Positions 1 through 8,307 of a stretch of 64,000 bases of DNA are shown here, piece by piece. Source of the stretch: Lachnospiraceae bacterium (lineage in GTDB: Bacteria; Bacillota; Clostridia; Lachnospirales; Lachnospiraceae); the NCBI GenBank assembly GCA_017540355.1, contig JAFYBE010000016.1:62001-126000 (forward strand), read 5' to 3'. Under the pieces are notes generated by a model. The model was given only the letters and a program-made list of their open reading frames with translations, was not told where the DNA came from and ran no database searches. The translations under genes were made by a program, and so were the position numbers. Within the stretch, counting starts at the first letter, position 1. Every line of letters begins with the position of its first letter.

Positions 1-871
1 TCTTTACTCCCTTAAGCCTGTCCTGCATGGCATAGCATGCACCTCGGCTGTATAAGTTATTGCCTCGAAATGACCTTCTGTTACGGCAGAGTTCTCTTAA
101 AGAATCATTGCACCATTCGCCCGCAAAGCCGTCTCCCAAAAGATAAGCACAGCTTACGACTCTTCCGTCAACCGTCTGATGAACTATGTCAAGGAATGCG
201 TCGTCTTTTTCCCTATCGGGAAGATCTCCGGGCGTAAAATCCTGCTTTTCAACGAAAGAAACCACCGGCCTTGTGATTCTGTTAAGCCTGAAGGTGTAAC
301 ACGTAAGATCCTTACCCGCATAATCATATACCGCCACATCATGTCCCCAGAGTTCTTTCGGCTGATTGATAATAAAGTAGAATATGCTTTCTTCTCTTCC
401 CAAAAAACCGATCTTGGCGGATTTGTAATCAAGTGCGGACGAAACAGCGGTAAGTACCTCTATCGCCCTCTTTGTAAGCCCGGGTACGGTAAACATGATT
501 CCCTCAATGCTGTTCTTGTTGACATTATTGGTCAACATGTTGAGGGTACGTCTTACATACAGTGTCAACAGGGCTATAGGATCAAACTGCTCTCCCGCAA
601 CGGTAACCGGTTCTCCGATAAGAGCCCTGTCCCAAAGCTGCCATATCATCTCTCCCTCATCAGCCTGACTGTATCTTATGGCATCGGCTCCGACAAACCA
701 CTGATTGACCTCGCTTCTCTTAAAAAGGCATAAGGGTATACAGTACTCCTCTTCATCCTCTTTAATGCTTACGGTCTTGGCTATGTCATCGCCCGAGGTG
801 TAATAGCTTATCTGCGAATATTCATTTGACAGGTCGTATCCGACTATAACGGATTTGTTAAATTCAAACAT
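1..871 (-). CDS. DUF5716-type protein with actin/Hsp70-like ATPase fold (3' end outside window)
   Basis: Translation from the ATG at 871 gives 290 residues before the window edge; the C-terminus is missing. Three segments resemble the nucleotide-binding motifs of the actin/Hsp70/sugar-kinase superfamily: VIVGYDLSNEYSQIS near residues 8-22 (phosphate-1-like), VAVYDYAGKDLT near 179-190 (phosphate-2-like) and YLLGDGFAGEW near 243-253 (adenosine-like), followed by GNNLYSRGAC. I recognise the arrangement as the DUF5716 family, which in Lachnospiraceae sits beside DUF5717. The start lies 9 bp after the DUF5717 stop with an AGGAAA-type ribosome site, so the two are co-transcribed. Glycines typical of active ATPases are partly replaced (YDYAGKD instead of a DxGxGT motif), so catalysis is uncertain. 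The ATPase-fold call is inference from motifs, the family call from memory. Confidence 0.75.
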   Translation of the reverse strand, partial: MFEFNKSVIVGYDLSNEYSQISYYTSGDDIAKTVSIKEDEEEYCIPLCLFKRSEVNQWFVGADAIRYSQADEGEMIWQLWDRALIGEPVTVAGEQFDPIALLTLYVRRTLNMLTNNVNKNSIEGIMFTVPGLTKRAIEVLTAVSSALDYKSAKIGFLGREESIFYFIINQPKELWGHDVAVYDYAGKDLTCYTFRLNRITRPVVSFVEKQDFTPGDLPDREKDDAFLDIVHQTVDGRVVSCAYLLGDGFAGEWCNDSLRELCRNRRSFRGNNLYSRGACYAMQDRLKGVK

Positions 872-880
872 AATTTCCTA

Positions 881-3800
881 TCATTGTATCGAGAAGAGAT
901 GTTCCGCATAGAATAACTTCTTCTTGTAGTCTGAAACAAGCTGCAAAGCCGTATCGTAATCCTTAAGCGTGGTTGCCATCGAAATATCGTTGATCATACC
1001 GTATCTGTCTTCACTGTCCGACGAATTGACATCATTTTTCGATGCACTCGCACTCTCCGTAAGTTCCTCGATACCATCACTTTCTTCGGTGATATAATAC
1101 TGCAGCGTCTCTCCGAAGAATATAAGGAAACTCTTGGAATATATTCCGTCATATACTTCCTTCATCTCGTCCCTTATATATCCTTCGCTCTCATCATTCT
1201 CACTGCTTATGAAATAATTTATGGTCACTCTCGCATCGGGTTCTCCGCGATACTCAATAACAGTGAGCTTGGATATCTCTTCCGATTCCGCCGAAATTGC
1301 TGAAAATGCCTGCATAAACGGCATCACTATGCCTTCTTTTGCATACAGAGTATATATATATCTTCTTATATGCTCGGCCGTTGTATCCGATATATCCGCA
1401 AGTCTGACATTTTTCGCATAAAACTTTAAGAATGCAAGCATGCAGACCGTGGGAAGGCTGTGCTCATTCTCATATATCCTTGCCATCTCGGTAAAGAAAT
1501 ACTCATCTATTATCCTGTCACTTATCAGATATCCGTCGGCAAAATACTTAAGATAGTCTATCTCAAGACCGGTCTTGGCGCCTCCCTCAACATATTCCTT
1601 AAGTATCCTTGCCTCTTCTCCTATATATGCGCCGGTCGTCAATGTCTGCGCAATCATCGCCTCACATATCTTATATGTATCGACATAGAAGCCGGAAGCC
1701 GCCTTCCATATATTCCTTAAATGCTTTAACGGTCCTCTGTAGAATTCAACGAGATATCTTAAGCAGGTTTCGTTGTACTTTCCCCTGTCAAAGGCCGACA
1801 TCACTATCGCCGTAAACTTCTCATCCGGAGCCAGACCGTCTCTTTCGCTTATCATGGCGGCAAGTCTTACCAGTATCTGAGGGTCCGTACTCTCCGGTCC
1901 GTAATAAAGCACATATTCATATGCCTTGTCTATAAAGCCTCTCATTAAGAATATTCTTAAAAGCTCATCCCTGTCTTTTACAGGAACCTCTTCTTTGCAT
2001 ATTCGGTCCAAAAGTCCGTCCAGCATGGCCGTCTCGTCATTATCCTGGTAATAACGAATAAGCGGGAGCCTTATTGATGATCTGAACTCATCGCTCACAT
2101 CCTCGCTCTGCTCCAAATACAGATATCTGTCGGCATTACGCTCGTTGACATTAACGTACTCTATATTGCCTTCACATACATAGAGGTTAAACAGCAGGTC
2201 ATTATCCGCATAGGGCTCTACGACGGGCACAAGCTTCCTTGGCAGGAAAAAGCGCTCGGTCATGTATTCCTTCGTTCCGTAGTATCTGTTACCGAGTGCA
2301 TCCTCCAAAAATACCGTATATTCATTGCTCGGCAGATCAATTAACGCCTTACCGTTAAGAACCTGATATACCATCTCCTCTTTGAGTCTCTCGTCAATAA
2401 CAACGGCAGATACAACCGATGTATCATCGACTCTGATCAGATGCTTAAGCAACAGTCCGGACAACTGGCGCAGATTGTCCTCCGTAGCCATCTCTCCTAC
2501 CACAAGTGTCGTATACAGGTATGCCAGATCTCTGCTTATCTTCTCCGAATAAAGCTGCTTTAACACGAACCTGTCTATATTGCTCTTATAGTTTATGTAT
2601 ATATCCGGTATGGCCGCCTTGTTGCGGACAACATAAGCATACAGATATGCGGCCTGCTCATAAGGCAGATTATTGTCATATGAGAAATACATCAGCACCG
2701 GAATCGGTATTGTGATGTCCGCCTTGTCGGCTGCCGACATTATATAACTCTCATACAGTCTCGTAACCGAGAAGCCCTTCTGTACGCCCTTCTCATACCA
2801 TTCAAAGTATTTACTGCCGATCTTGTCTCCCCTTATAAGCTGGGTACATATGGCCTGAAGTACATCATCCGTAGGATTGCTTTCATACAAAAGCTTAAGA
2901 ATCCTGACTATTCTGAAGTCATAGTCTCTTATTCTCATAGCCTGATATGCAATCTGCTCACGAAGCTCGGTGCTTACAATCTTATTCCTTGCGGCAAAAG
3001 TAAGCATTCTCATCTCTTCTTCATCGAAATGCATGAGCAAAGAAGGCATGGCATGCAGCATCTTGACCGCCTCTATATATATGAGCGGGCTGCTGCATCC
3101 TCTTGCAAGCTGCTTAATGGCAAAAGCATACATCCTTGAAGGATTACGCTTAAACTCATCCGATGTGTGAAGTATGATCCATGCAATCCTGTAATTGTCG
3201 GGATCGCTCTCATATATGCCGACTATCTTCTCATTCACTTCGCGCATGTAATAGTCATCGGCACTGTATAGCGCGTTAAGATAAAGATACAGGCAGTATG
3301 CCTCATCGGAACTGTCCTCGATATAAGGTTTTACCTTTCTGTCCAGTATCCACTTGGCTTCGTTGTACTTCTCCTGCTCCAACAAAAGGTATGCTTCAAA
3401 AAGCAATACATCTATATCCTCGCTGTCCATAGTGGCACGATGGGCAACAAGTTCGTCCGTTAAGGCTATCCATTTGTTCTTATCAAGGATGCCTATTCTG
3501 TAATCTATATAGTGTCTGACCAAAGAATACTGTGTGGTCTTTAACCTGTGCAGACGCCCCTGCTTTCTGTTGTAGGTACCGCTTATTACCGTGATATCCA
3601 CGACAAACTGTCCATACAGATGTTTAAAGATAATTCTTCCCGGATTCTTGCCCTGATGAAGCTTGGTATGATCTATAAAGTATTCAAAACGGCAGATTCC
3701 GTCAGAGAAATCATCACCCTTTATTCTGTTGTTCGGGATGCTTATATAATCGCCTTCAACCTTTGCTGCCAAAAGCGTATATCCCCATCCGTTCTTTGCA

Positions 3801-4429
3801 ATCTCTATATACTCCGAATGCGATTCTCCGGTATCGGCAACCGACACCGAACTCTCGGCCACGGAGTACTCAATCATCTTCTTTTTGTTGATGCCTATTA
3901 AGAATTCTTCGAGGTTGTGGTTCTTATTACCCCTGCCCGAAAGACCTTTATAAAGGTTACGGTATGCCGCATCCTGTCCGGTCATTATGTCAATGAACTC
4001 GGGCCTGTAGAATATTCTTACGGCCTCTTCCCAATTGCTCTTGGCCAGATTGGTAAAATGGAAAAGATTACGTATGCTTCCCATCGATGATTCAAGCGTA
4101 CTTAAGTTAACGGAAGCAACAAAGGGAAGCACGTATTCGCCCAGATTGCTGACTATCATAAAACTGCCCTTAAGCACATCCCCGGGTCTCATACCTTCGG
4201 CATTAAACTCATAAGGTACGGCTGCCTTGGTTCCGTTGATATTCGTCACACCCAATTGCATGCGAACGGAGGAAGAATAAACATATCCTTCCATCGTACA
4301 TCCTTCGGAGCATTCTATCTCAAAATATCCTTCAGCTATCTCCTCGGGATCCAGTGTGAGTTCAATCTTAGATTCGGAAAAAGTGAGATTACCCTGATTC
4401 CTCCCGATCTTTGAAATACGTTCTTCCAT
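881..4429 (-). CDS. DUF5717 family giant repeat protein
   Basis: About 1182 residues, cytoplasmic, function unknown. The open frame runs to 4516, but the extra 29 codons read through an intrinsic terminator hairpin, so ATG 4429 (MEERISKIGRNQGN) is chosen; its upstream AGAGG lies about 14 nt away, a weak ribosome site. The first ~150 residues look like a beta-sandwich (alternating strands, GYFEIECSEGC, PYEFNAEGMRPGD). The rest is mostly helical and rich in paired amphipathic helices of TPR/SEL1 type, for example LLFEAYLLLEQEKYNEAKWI. The tail is acidic and serine-rich. It directly precedes the DUF5716 gene and follows htpG after a terminator. Known only as a conserved Lachnospiraceae family; a scaffold for the actin-like partner is inference. 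Confidence 0.75.
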   Translation of the reverse strand: MEERISKIGRNQGNLTFSESKIELTLDPEEIAEGYFEIECSEGCTMEGYVYSSSVRMQLGVTNINGTKAAVPYEFNAEGMRPGDVLKGSFMIVSNLGEYVLPFVASVNLSTLESSMGSIRNLFHFTNLAKSNWEEAVRIFYRPEFIDIMTGQDAAYRNLYKGLSGRGNKNHNLEEFLIGINKKKMIEYSVAESSVSVADTGESHSEYIEIAKNGWGYTLLAAKVEGDYISIPNNRIKGDDFSDGICRFEYFIDHTKLHQGKNPGRIIFKHLYGQFVVDITVISGTYNRKQGRLHRLKTTQYSLVRHYIDYRIGILDKNKWIALTDELVAHRATMDSEDIDVLLFEAYLLLEQEKYNEAKWILDRKVKPYIEDSSDEAYCLYLYLNALYSADDYYMREVNEKIVGIYESDPDNYRIAWIILHTSDEFKRNPSRMYAFAIKQLARGCSSPLIYIEAVKMLHAMPSLLMHFDEEEMRMLTFAARNKIVSTELREQIAYQAMRIRDYDFRIVRILKLLYESNPTDDVLQAICTQLIRGDKIGSKYFEWYEKGVQKGFSVTRLYESYIMSAADKADITIPIPVLMYFSYDNNLPYEQAAYLYAYVVRNKAAIPDIYINYKSNIDRFVLKQLYSEKISRDLAYLYTTLVVGEMATEDNLRQLSGLLLKHLIRVDDTSVVSAVVIDERLKEEMVYQVLNGKALIDLPSNEYTVFLEDALGNRYYGTKEYMTERFFLPRKLVPVVEPYADNDLLFNLYVCEGNIEYVNVNERNADRYLYLEQSEDVSDEFRSSIRLPLIRYYQDNDETAMLDGLLDRICKEEVPVKDRDELLRIFLMRGFIDKAYEYVLYYGPESTDPQILVRLAAMISERDGLAPDEKFTAIVMSAFDRGKYNETCLRYLVEFYRGPLKHLRNIWKAASGFYVDTYKICEAMIAQTLTTGAYIGEEARILKEYVEGGAKTGLEIDYLKYFADGYLISDRIIDEYFFTEMARIYENEHSLPTVCMLAFLKFYAKNVRLADISDTTAEHIRRYIYTLYAKEGIVMPFMQAFSAISAESEEISKLTVIEYRGEPDARVTINYFISSENDESEGYIRDEMKEVYDGIYSKSFLIFFGETLQYYITEESDGIEELTESASASKNDVNSSDSEDRYGMINDISMATTLKDYDTALQLVSDYKKKLFYAEHLFSIQ

Positions 4430-4489
4430 AGACAAACTCAAGACCTCTACATGTGCATAAAAAGCCAAATATAAGTATACAACGAACCG

Positions 4490-4530
4490 TGCAAAAAATA
4501 AATAGCCGACAGGCATAAGTCCTGTCGGCT
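4490..4530 (-). terminator. Intrinsic terminator of htpG
   Basis: A 10-bp perfect stem (AGCCGACAGG / CCTGTCGGCT, 4504-4530) with a 7-nt loop is followed on the minus strand by TATTTATTTTTT. It sits 49 bp after the htpG stop. The plus-strand side is followed by TTTTATT, so it may be weakly bidirectional. Confidence 0.8.
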
Positions 4531-4578
4531 TTTATTACTTTATTCACTTATGTTTTGGCACGCTTATCCGTCCCGAGA

Positions 4579-6648
4579 TTACTCAACCAAAAGGCTCATA
4601 AGTTCATTGCTTCTTTCAATGAAGCGGCTCATTTCTTCTGCCTCAAGCGGAGCATGCTGAAGTCTTGCAAGATCATATAACTGTTCGCATATGAGTTCGC
4701 TGTTCTTCTCGTTCTTATTCTCCGTCAGAGCCTTCACAAGCGGATGACCGTAGTTAAGTACCAGGGTCTCGCCCTCTTTGCCCATATCGCCCATACCCAT
4801 GCCGGACATTCCGTACATCTTCATCATATCCTGCATTCTGCGCGATTCCTCGGAAAGAGTGAGCACGGATGCGATCTTCTTATTCTTTAACTTTGAAAGC
4901 TTGACATTGACCTTGTCTTTCTTAAGGGCTTTCTTGTAAAGCTTTTCAACCGTTTCAAGAGCCTTATCGATTTCTTCCTGCTCTTTTTTGCTTGCCTTTG
5001 ATGTAAAGTCATCGGTTAAGTCTGCGTCTATGCGCATGAACTTTACGCCCTCATTCTTGCTCTCAAGCTGTGATACGAAAGGCTGGTCTATATTGTGTGT
5101 CAGGATAACCGCATCTTTCTTGGCTTTCTTAAACATCGCTATGTACTGGCTCTGCTGCTGCTCATCCGTTACATAGTAGATGACTTTCTCTTTTTTCTCT
5201 TCCTCAGACTCATCACCGACACTTGTGTCACTATCATTGACCGCTTCAGTCGATGCTGTATCAGAAGGTTCATCTGCCTTGTTTTCGGCATTTTCTTCAT
5301 CCTCGACATCTATGGGTTTTACCTCAAGGCACTCGGGAAGTGTCATGTATTTTCCGTCGAGATTCTTAAACAGGATGTAGTCTGTCATCTTCTCACAGAA
5401 CTTATCATCCTTTAAGCAGCCGAATTTGATAAAGGGTGATATGTCATCCCAATACTTTTCATACTCATCTTTCTCTGTTTTGCACATTCCGGAAAGCTTG
5501 TCCGCAACTTTCTTGGTGATATATTCGCTTATCTTATTGACAAAGCCGTCGTTCTGCAAAGCCGAACGTGACACGTTAAGCGGAAGATCCGGGCAGTCAA
5601 GCACACCCTTTAAAAGCATGAGGAATTCAGGTATTACTTCCTTGATGTTATCTGCAATGAATACCTGGTTGTTATATAATTTAATAACACCTTCTATTGA
5701 TTCATATTCAAGATTAATTTTGGGGAAGTAGAGTATTCCCTTAAGGTTGAAAGGATAGTCCATATTCAGATGTATCCAGAATAATGGCTCCTTATAGTCA
5801 TTAAAGACCTTACGATAGAAGTCTATGTAATCCTCCCTCTTACAGTCATTGGGATGTCTTGTCCACAAAGGATTTGTCTCATTGATAAGTTCCGGCCTTT
5901 TCTTTATCTTAAGCCTGATTTTCTTGTCCTTATCGTCATCCTTGGGTGCGATTGTCTCAACAATCTCATCATCAGGTCTTTCCTGGCCCTTATCTATGGT
6001 CTCAGTCTCATCCGTATTGGCCTTGCTTAAATATATCTCGGTAGGCATGAAGGAACAGTACTTTTTGATGACCTCTCTTGCCTTGTATATATTACAGAAT
6101 TCAAGCACATCCTCGTTAAGGAATAAAGTAATCTCAGTACCTACGGTCTTTTTGTCACCGTCCTTCATCGAGAACTCCGTTCCGCCGTCACATTCCCAAT
6201 GTACGGGAACAGCCCCTTCCTTATAAGAAAGAGAGTCGATATAAACCTCATCCGCAACCATGAATGCGGAATAGAATCCGAGTCCGAAATGACCGATTAT
6301 CTGATCGTCATTGGCCTTATCCTTATACTTTTCGATAAAGTCAGCGGCTCCGGAAAAAGCAATCTGATTGATGTATTCCTCAACCTCATCAGCTGTCATA
6401 CCAAGTCCGTTATCGATGAATTTCAAAGTCTTGTCTTCGGGATTGCATATTACATCTATGCGTGCCTTATAATCCGCAGGAAGACTGTACTCTCCCATCA
6501 TATCAAGCTTTTTAAGCTTGGTGATGGCATCGCAGCCGTTGGAAATAAGTTCCCTGTAGAATATGTCATGATCCGAATACAGCCATTTCTTGATTATGGG
6601 AAAAATATTGTCACTGTTTATTGATAAACTACCGTGTTTCTCTGCCAT
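4579..6648 (-). CDS. htpG: Hsp90-family molecular chaperone HtpG
   Basis: Cytosolic ATP-dependent homodimeric chaperone, 689 residues. The GHKL ATPase domain is intact: ELISNGCDA (Glu33, Asn37), the IDNGLGM magnesium/adenine loop and the GHFGLGFYSAF lid segment, then a middle domain with NVSRSALQND and a C-terminal dimerisation region ending in FIERSNELMSLL. An acidic, Ser/Thr-rich insertion of about 40 residues (roughly 440-480) lies inside the middle domain, in a region where some clostridial HtpGs vary. Start ATG 6648 has an AGGAGG site 9 nt upstream. The gene has its own CIRCE-overlapped promoter and its own terminator, so it is monocistronic. Control by the HrcA repressor is inferred from the operator. 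Confidence 0.97.
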   Translation of the reverse strand: MAEKHGSLSINSDNIFPIIKKWLYSDHDIFYRELISNGCDAITKLKKLDMMGEYSLPADYKARIDVICNPEDKTLKFIDNGLGMTADEVEEYINQIAFSGAADFIEKYKDKANDDQIIGHFGLGFYSAFMVADEVYIDSLSYKEGAVPVHWECDGGTEFSMKDGDKKTVGTEITLFLNEDVLEFCNIYKAREVIKKYCSFMPTEIYLSKANTDETETIDKGQERPDDEIVETIAPKDDDKDKKIRLKIKKRPELINETNPLWTRHPNDCKREDYIDFYRKVFNDYKEPLFWIHLNMDYPFNLKGILYFPKINLEYESIEGVIKLYNNQVFIADNIKEVIPEFLMLLKGVLDCPDLPLNVSRSALQNDGFVNKISEYITKKVADKLSGMCKTEKDEYEKYWDDISPFIKFGCLKDDKFCEKMTDYILFKNLDGKYMTLPECLEVKPIDVEDEENAENKADEPSDTASTEAVNDSDTSVGDESEEEKKEKVIYYVTDEQQQSQYIAMFKKAKKDAVILTHNIDQPFVSQLESKNEGVKFMRIDADLTDDFTSKASKKEQEEIDKALETVEKLYKKALKKDKVNVKLSKLKNKKIASVLTLSEESRRMQDMMKMYGMSGMGMGDMGKEGETLVLNYGHPLVKALTENKNEKNSELICEQLYDLARLQHAPLEAEEMSRFIERSNELMSLLVE

Positions 6649-6689
6649 AATATATAACCTCCTGTAAGTCTTCTTTTTCTTACCTACCT

Positions 6690-6718
6690 GTTATATAACG
6701 AAAATTAGCACTCGTCAA
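6690..6718 (-). promoter_or_regulatory. htpG sigma-A promoter
   Basis: On the minus strand TTGACG (6713-6718), 17-bp spacer, TATAAC (6690-6695). The -35 hexamer lies in the CIRCE spacer and first half-site, so HrcA binding would block polymerase directly. Confidence 0.8.
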
Positions 6719-6731
6719 GTACGAGTGCTAA
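6705..6731. promoter_or_regulatory. CIRCE operator (HrcA binding site)
   Basis: TTAGCACTC (6705-6713), 9-nt spacer, GAGTGCTAA (6723-6731). This is an exact match to the classical CIRCE inverted repeat and overlaps the htpG -35 element. Confidence 0.95.
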
Positions 6732-6763
6732 TTATTTATAATTTCTTTATTATTTTCATACTT

Positions 6764-6814
6764 CGATTTAAGCCTTTGGCTTAAATCGGCTATTGAAACG
6801 CTTGCGTTTCAATA
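6764..6814. repeat. Two tandem perfect palindromes between cheY and htpG
   Basis: Stem 1 (6764-6788) has 11-bp arms CGATTTAAGCC / GGCTTAAATCG around TTT. Stem 2 (6791-6814) has 10-bp arms TATTGAAACG / CGTTTCAATA around CTTG. They lie just after the cheY stop. Neither is followed by a U-run on either strand, so a simple intrinsic terminator is not supported; an mRNA-end stabiliser or a small dispersed repeat fits as well. No second copy was noticed in this window. Confidence 0.7.
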
Positions 6815-6816
6815 AG

Positions 6817-7173
6817 CTACATGTATTTACGGATACAGAACTGCAACTTATCACCTTCAATAGGCTTAACAACAAAGTCCTTAGCTCCGGCGGTAATGGC
6901 CTTAATAACCATCTCCATCTGTCCCATTGCAGATACGATAATTATCTTGGCATTGGGATCAATGTCTATTATTCTCTTTGTTGCCTCTATACCGTCCATA
7001 TCCGGCATAGTTATATCCATCAGGACTATATCCGGCTTGACCTGACTGTACTTCTCTACAGCCTCTACTCCCGTTCCGACTTCACAAACAACGGAATGCT
7101 TGGCCTCTTCAACCATCTTCCTGATAGCCGACCTCATAAAAAGAGCATCGTCACACAGCATTATATTTGCCAT
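6817..7173 (-). CDS. cheY: Stand-alone CheY-like receiver protein
   Basis: A 118-residue single-domain receiver with no output domain, so it acts by protein-protein contact, classically on the flagellar switch. Visible motifs are the acidic pair CDDA (residues 7-10), the phospho-acceptor strand IVLMDITMPDMDG, the switch segment VSAMGQ and the conserved lysine in FVVKPI. The length is usual for CheY. The start ATG 7173 has an AGAGGA site, and a good promoter overlaps the end of the upstream foldase gene, so it is probably transcribed separately. No chemotaxis kinase or flagellar gene is in the window, so its partner cannot be named. Assignment as CheY rather than another single-domain receiver rests on its sequence style. 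Confidence 0.85.
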   Translation of the reverse strand: MANIMLCDDALFMRSAIRKMVEEAKHSVVCEVGTGVEAVEKYSQVKPDIVLMDITMPDMDGIEATKRIIDIDPNAKIIIVSAMGQMEMVIKAITAGAKDFVVKPIEGDKLQFCIRKYM

Positions 7174-7232
7174 ATCTTTATATCCTCTTGCAGTCCGTAT
7201 CTACCCGATACTTCAGTTATTCTGTCTCGTAT

Positions 7233-7262
7233 AGTATACTCAATCATTCCATATTCTGTCAA
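7233..7262 (-). promoter_or_regulatory. Promoter of the cheY-like gene
   Basis: On the minus strand TTGACA (7257-7262), 18-bp spacer, TATACT (7233-7238). The -35 lies within the 3' end of the upstream foldase gene. Confidence 0.65.
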
Positions 7263-8295
7263 TTACTTCGAAAAAGTCACATGTTCTGATATTATCGTCA
7301 TGAACAAACGAAATGCTCTCCCAAAGTTCGGTATTGATATTCTTATTCAGTGTACCCACAAAACCGTCATACACCTCGGAAAAGGCCTTGTTGCGCCTCT
7401 CATCGACAATACGCAGCTTGTTGGCATCCGTAACTTCCCTGTTAAACGTGCTGATACACTTTATTATATGGTAGCCGTATTCCGTCTCGACTATATCCGA
7501 AACCTCACCCTCGCCAAGGTTAAAAGCGGCATTTTCAAAAACCGCATCCATCTCACCTTTACCGAAGGAATAAGTCATAGAACTGTCTTCGTTAAACTCA
7601 GAGGCGAGATTTTCAAAATCCTCGCCTGCTTTTATTCTCTCAAGCAGGGATTCCGCCTTATCTCTTGCCTCCTTTTTTGCATACTCGGTATATTCGTGCC
7701 TGTTCCCGTCTTCATCGAGGTTATAGGTCTTTATAAGGATGTGCTCGACCGTTATGGTTCTAGCCTCGTCATCACTTATCTCCGGATTGATATCCTTAAT
7801 TGTATCCTGATACAGCTTCTCCGACAGCGCATACTCCTTATACAGGTTAAAAATGACCTCCCTGTCTATACCCATGGCCTCGATTTCGCGCTCATTAAGC
7901 GAACCGTAATACTCATCTGCGGCAAGGCCTACCTTTTTCAGTTCTTCATCATCTAAGGCTATACCCTCTCTCTCCGCCAGAAGGTTGATGGCTTTAATCT
8001 GTGCCATCTTTGACAAAGCCATGTCCTTAACATTGCTCTCAAGCGTAACTCCGTCAACCTTGGCATCCCATATCCTGCTTCCGTATACATTCTCATACTG
8101 ATTCTGAATATTGGTAAGATATACCATCATCTCGGCTTCGCTGCAGCTTTTATTCTCAAGTCTGAATACCTCGCCTTTTTCGAAGCCGGAAGTGAGTACA
8201 ACCTTTGTATTGCTTTCTCTTTGTCCGCATCCTGTTGCCGGTAATAGCAAAAGGAGCATAAGCAAAGCAGCCGTCAGTCTTTTACCGTATCTCAT
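7240..8295 (-). CDS. PrsA/SurA-like parvulin peptidyl-prolyl isomerase lipoprotein
   Basis: A membrane-anchored extracytoplasmic foldase of 351 residues. A lipoprotein signal is clear: RYGKR, a leucine-rich core and the lipobox LPATGC with Cys near position 23. An N-terminal SurA-like helical chaperone region follows, then a PpiC-type rotamase domain (about 175-280: VEHILIK, FENLASEFNED, FGKGEMD, VETEYGYHIIKC). Family members catalyse prolyl isomerisation and assist secreted protein folding. It starts 12 bp after purC ends, with only a weak AAGG ribosome site, so it is probably co-transcribed with purC. PrsA of Bacillus is the nearest role model; equivalence is inferred. Confidence 0.9.
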   Translation of the reverse strand: MRYGKRLTAALLMLLLLLPATGCGQRESNTKVVLTSGFEKGEVFRLENKSCSEAEMMVYLTNIQNQYENVYGSRIWDAKVDGVTLESNVKDMALSKMAQIKAINLLAEREGIALDDEELKKVGLAADEYYGSLNEREIEAMGIDREVIFNLYKEYALSEKLYQDTIKDINPEISDDEARTITVEHILIKTYNLDEDGNRHEYTEYAKKEARDKAESLLERIKAGEDFENLASEFNEDSSMTYSFGKGEMDAVFENAAFNLGEGEVSDIVETEYGYHIIKCISTFNREVTDANKLRIVDERRNKAFSEVYDGFVGTLNKNINTELWESISFVHDDNIRTCDFFEVIDRIWND

Positions 8296-8307
8296 ATACC
8301 CGTTGCC

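Noticed and set aside
4430..4516. Longer N-terminus for the DUF5717 protein
   Set aside because: The extra codons pass through the htpG terminator hairpin and its T-run, so they are not expected to be part of the transcript.
6793..7956. 387-codon open frame on the plus strand across cheY and the PrsA-like gene
   Set aside because: It lies antisense to two genes with clear domains, lacks a ribosome site and shows no protein-like pattern; codon bias of the minus-strand genes explains it.
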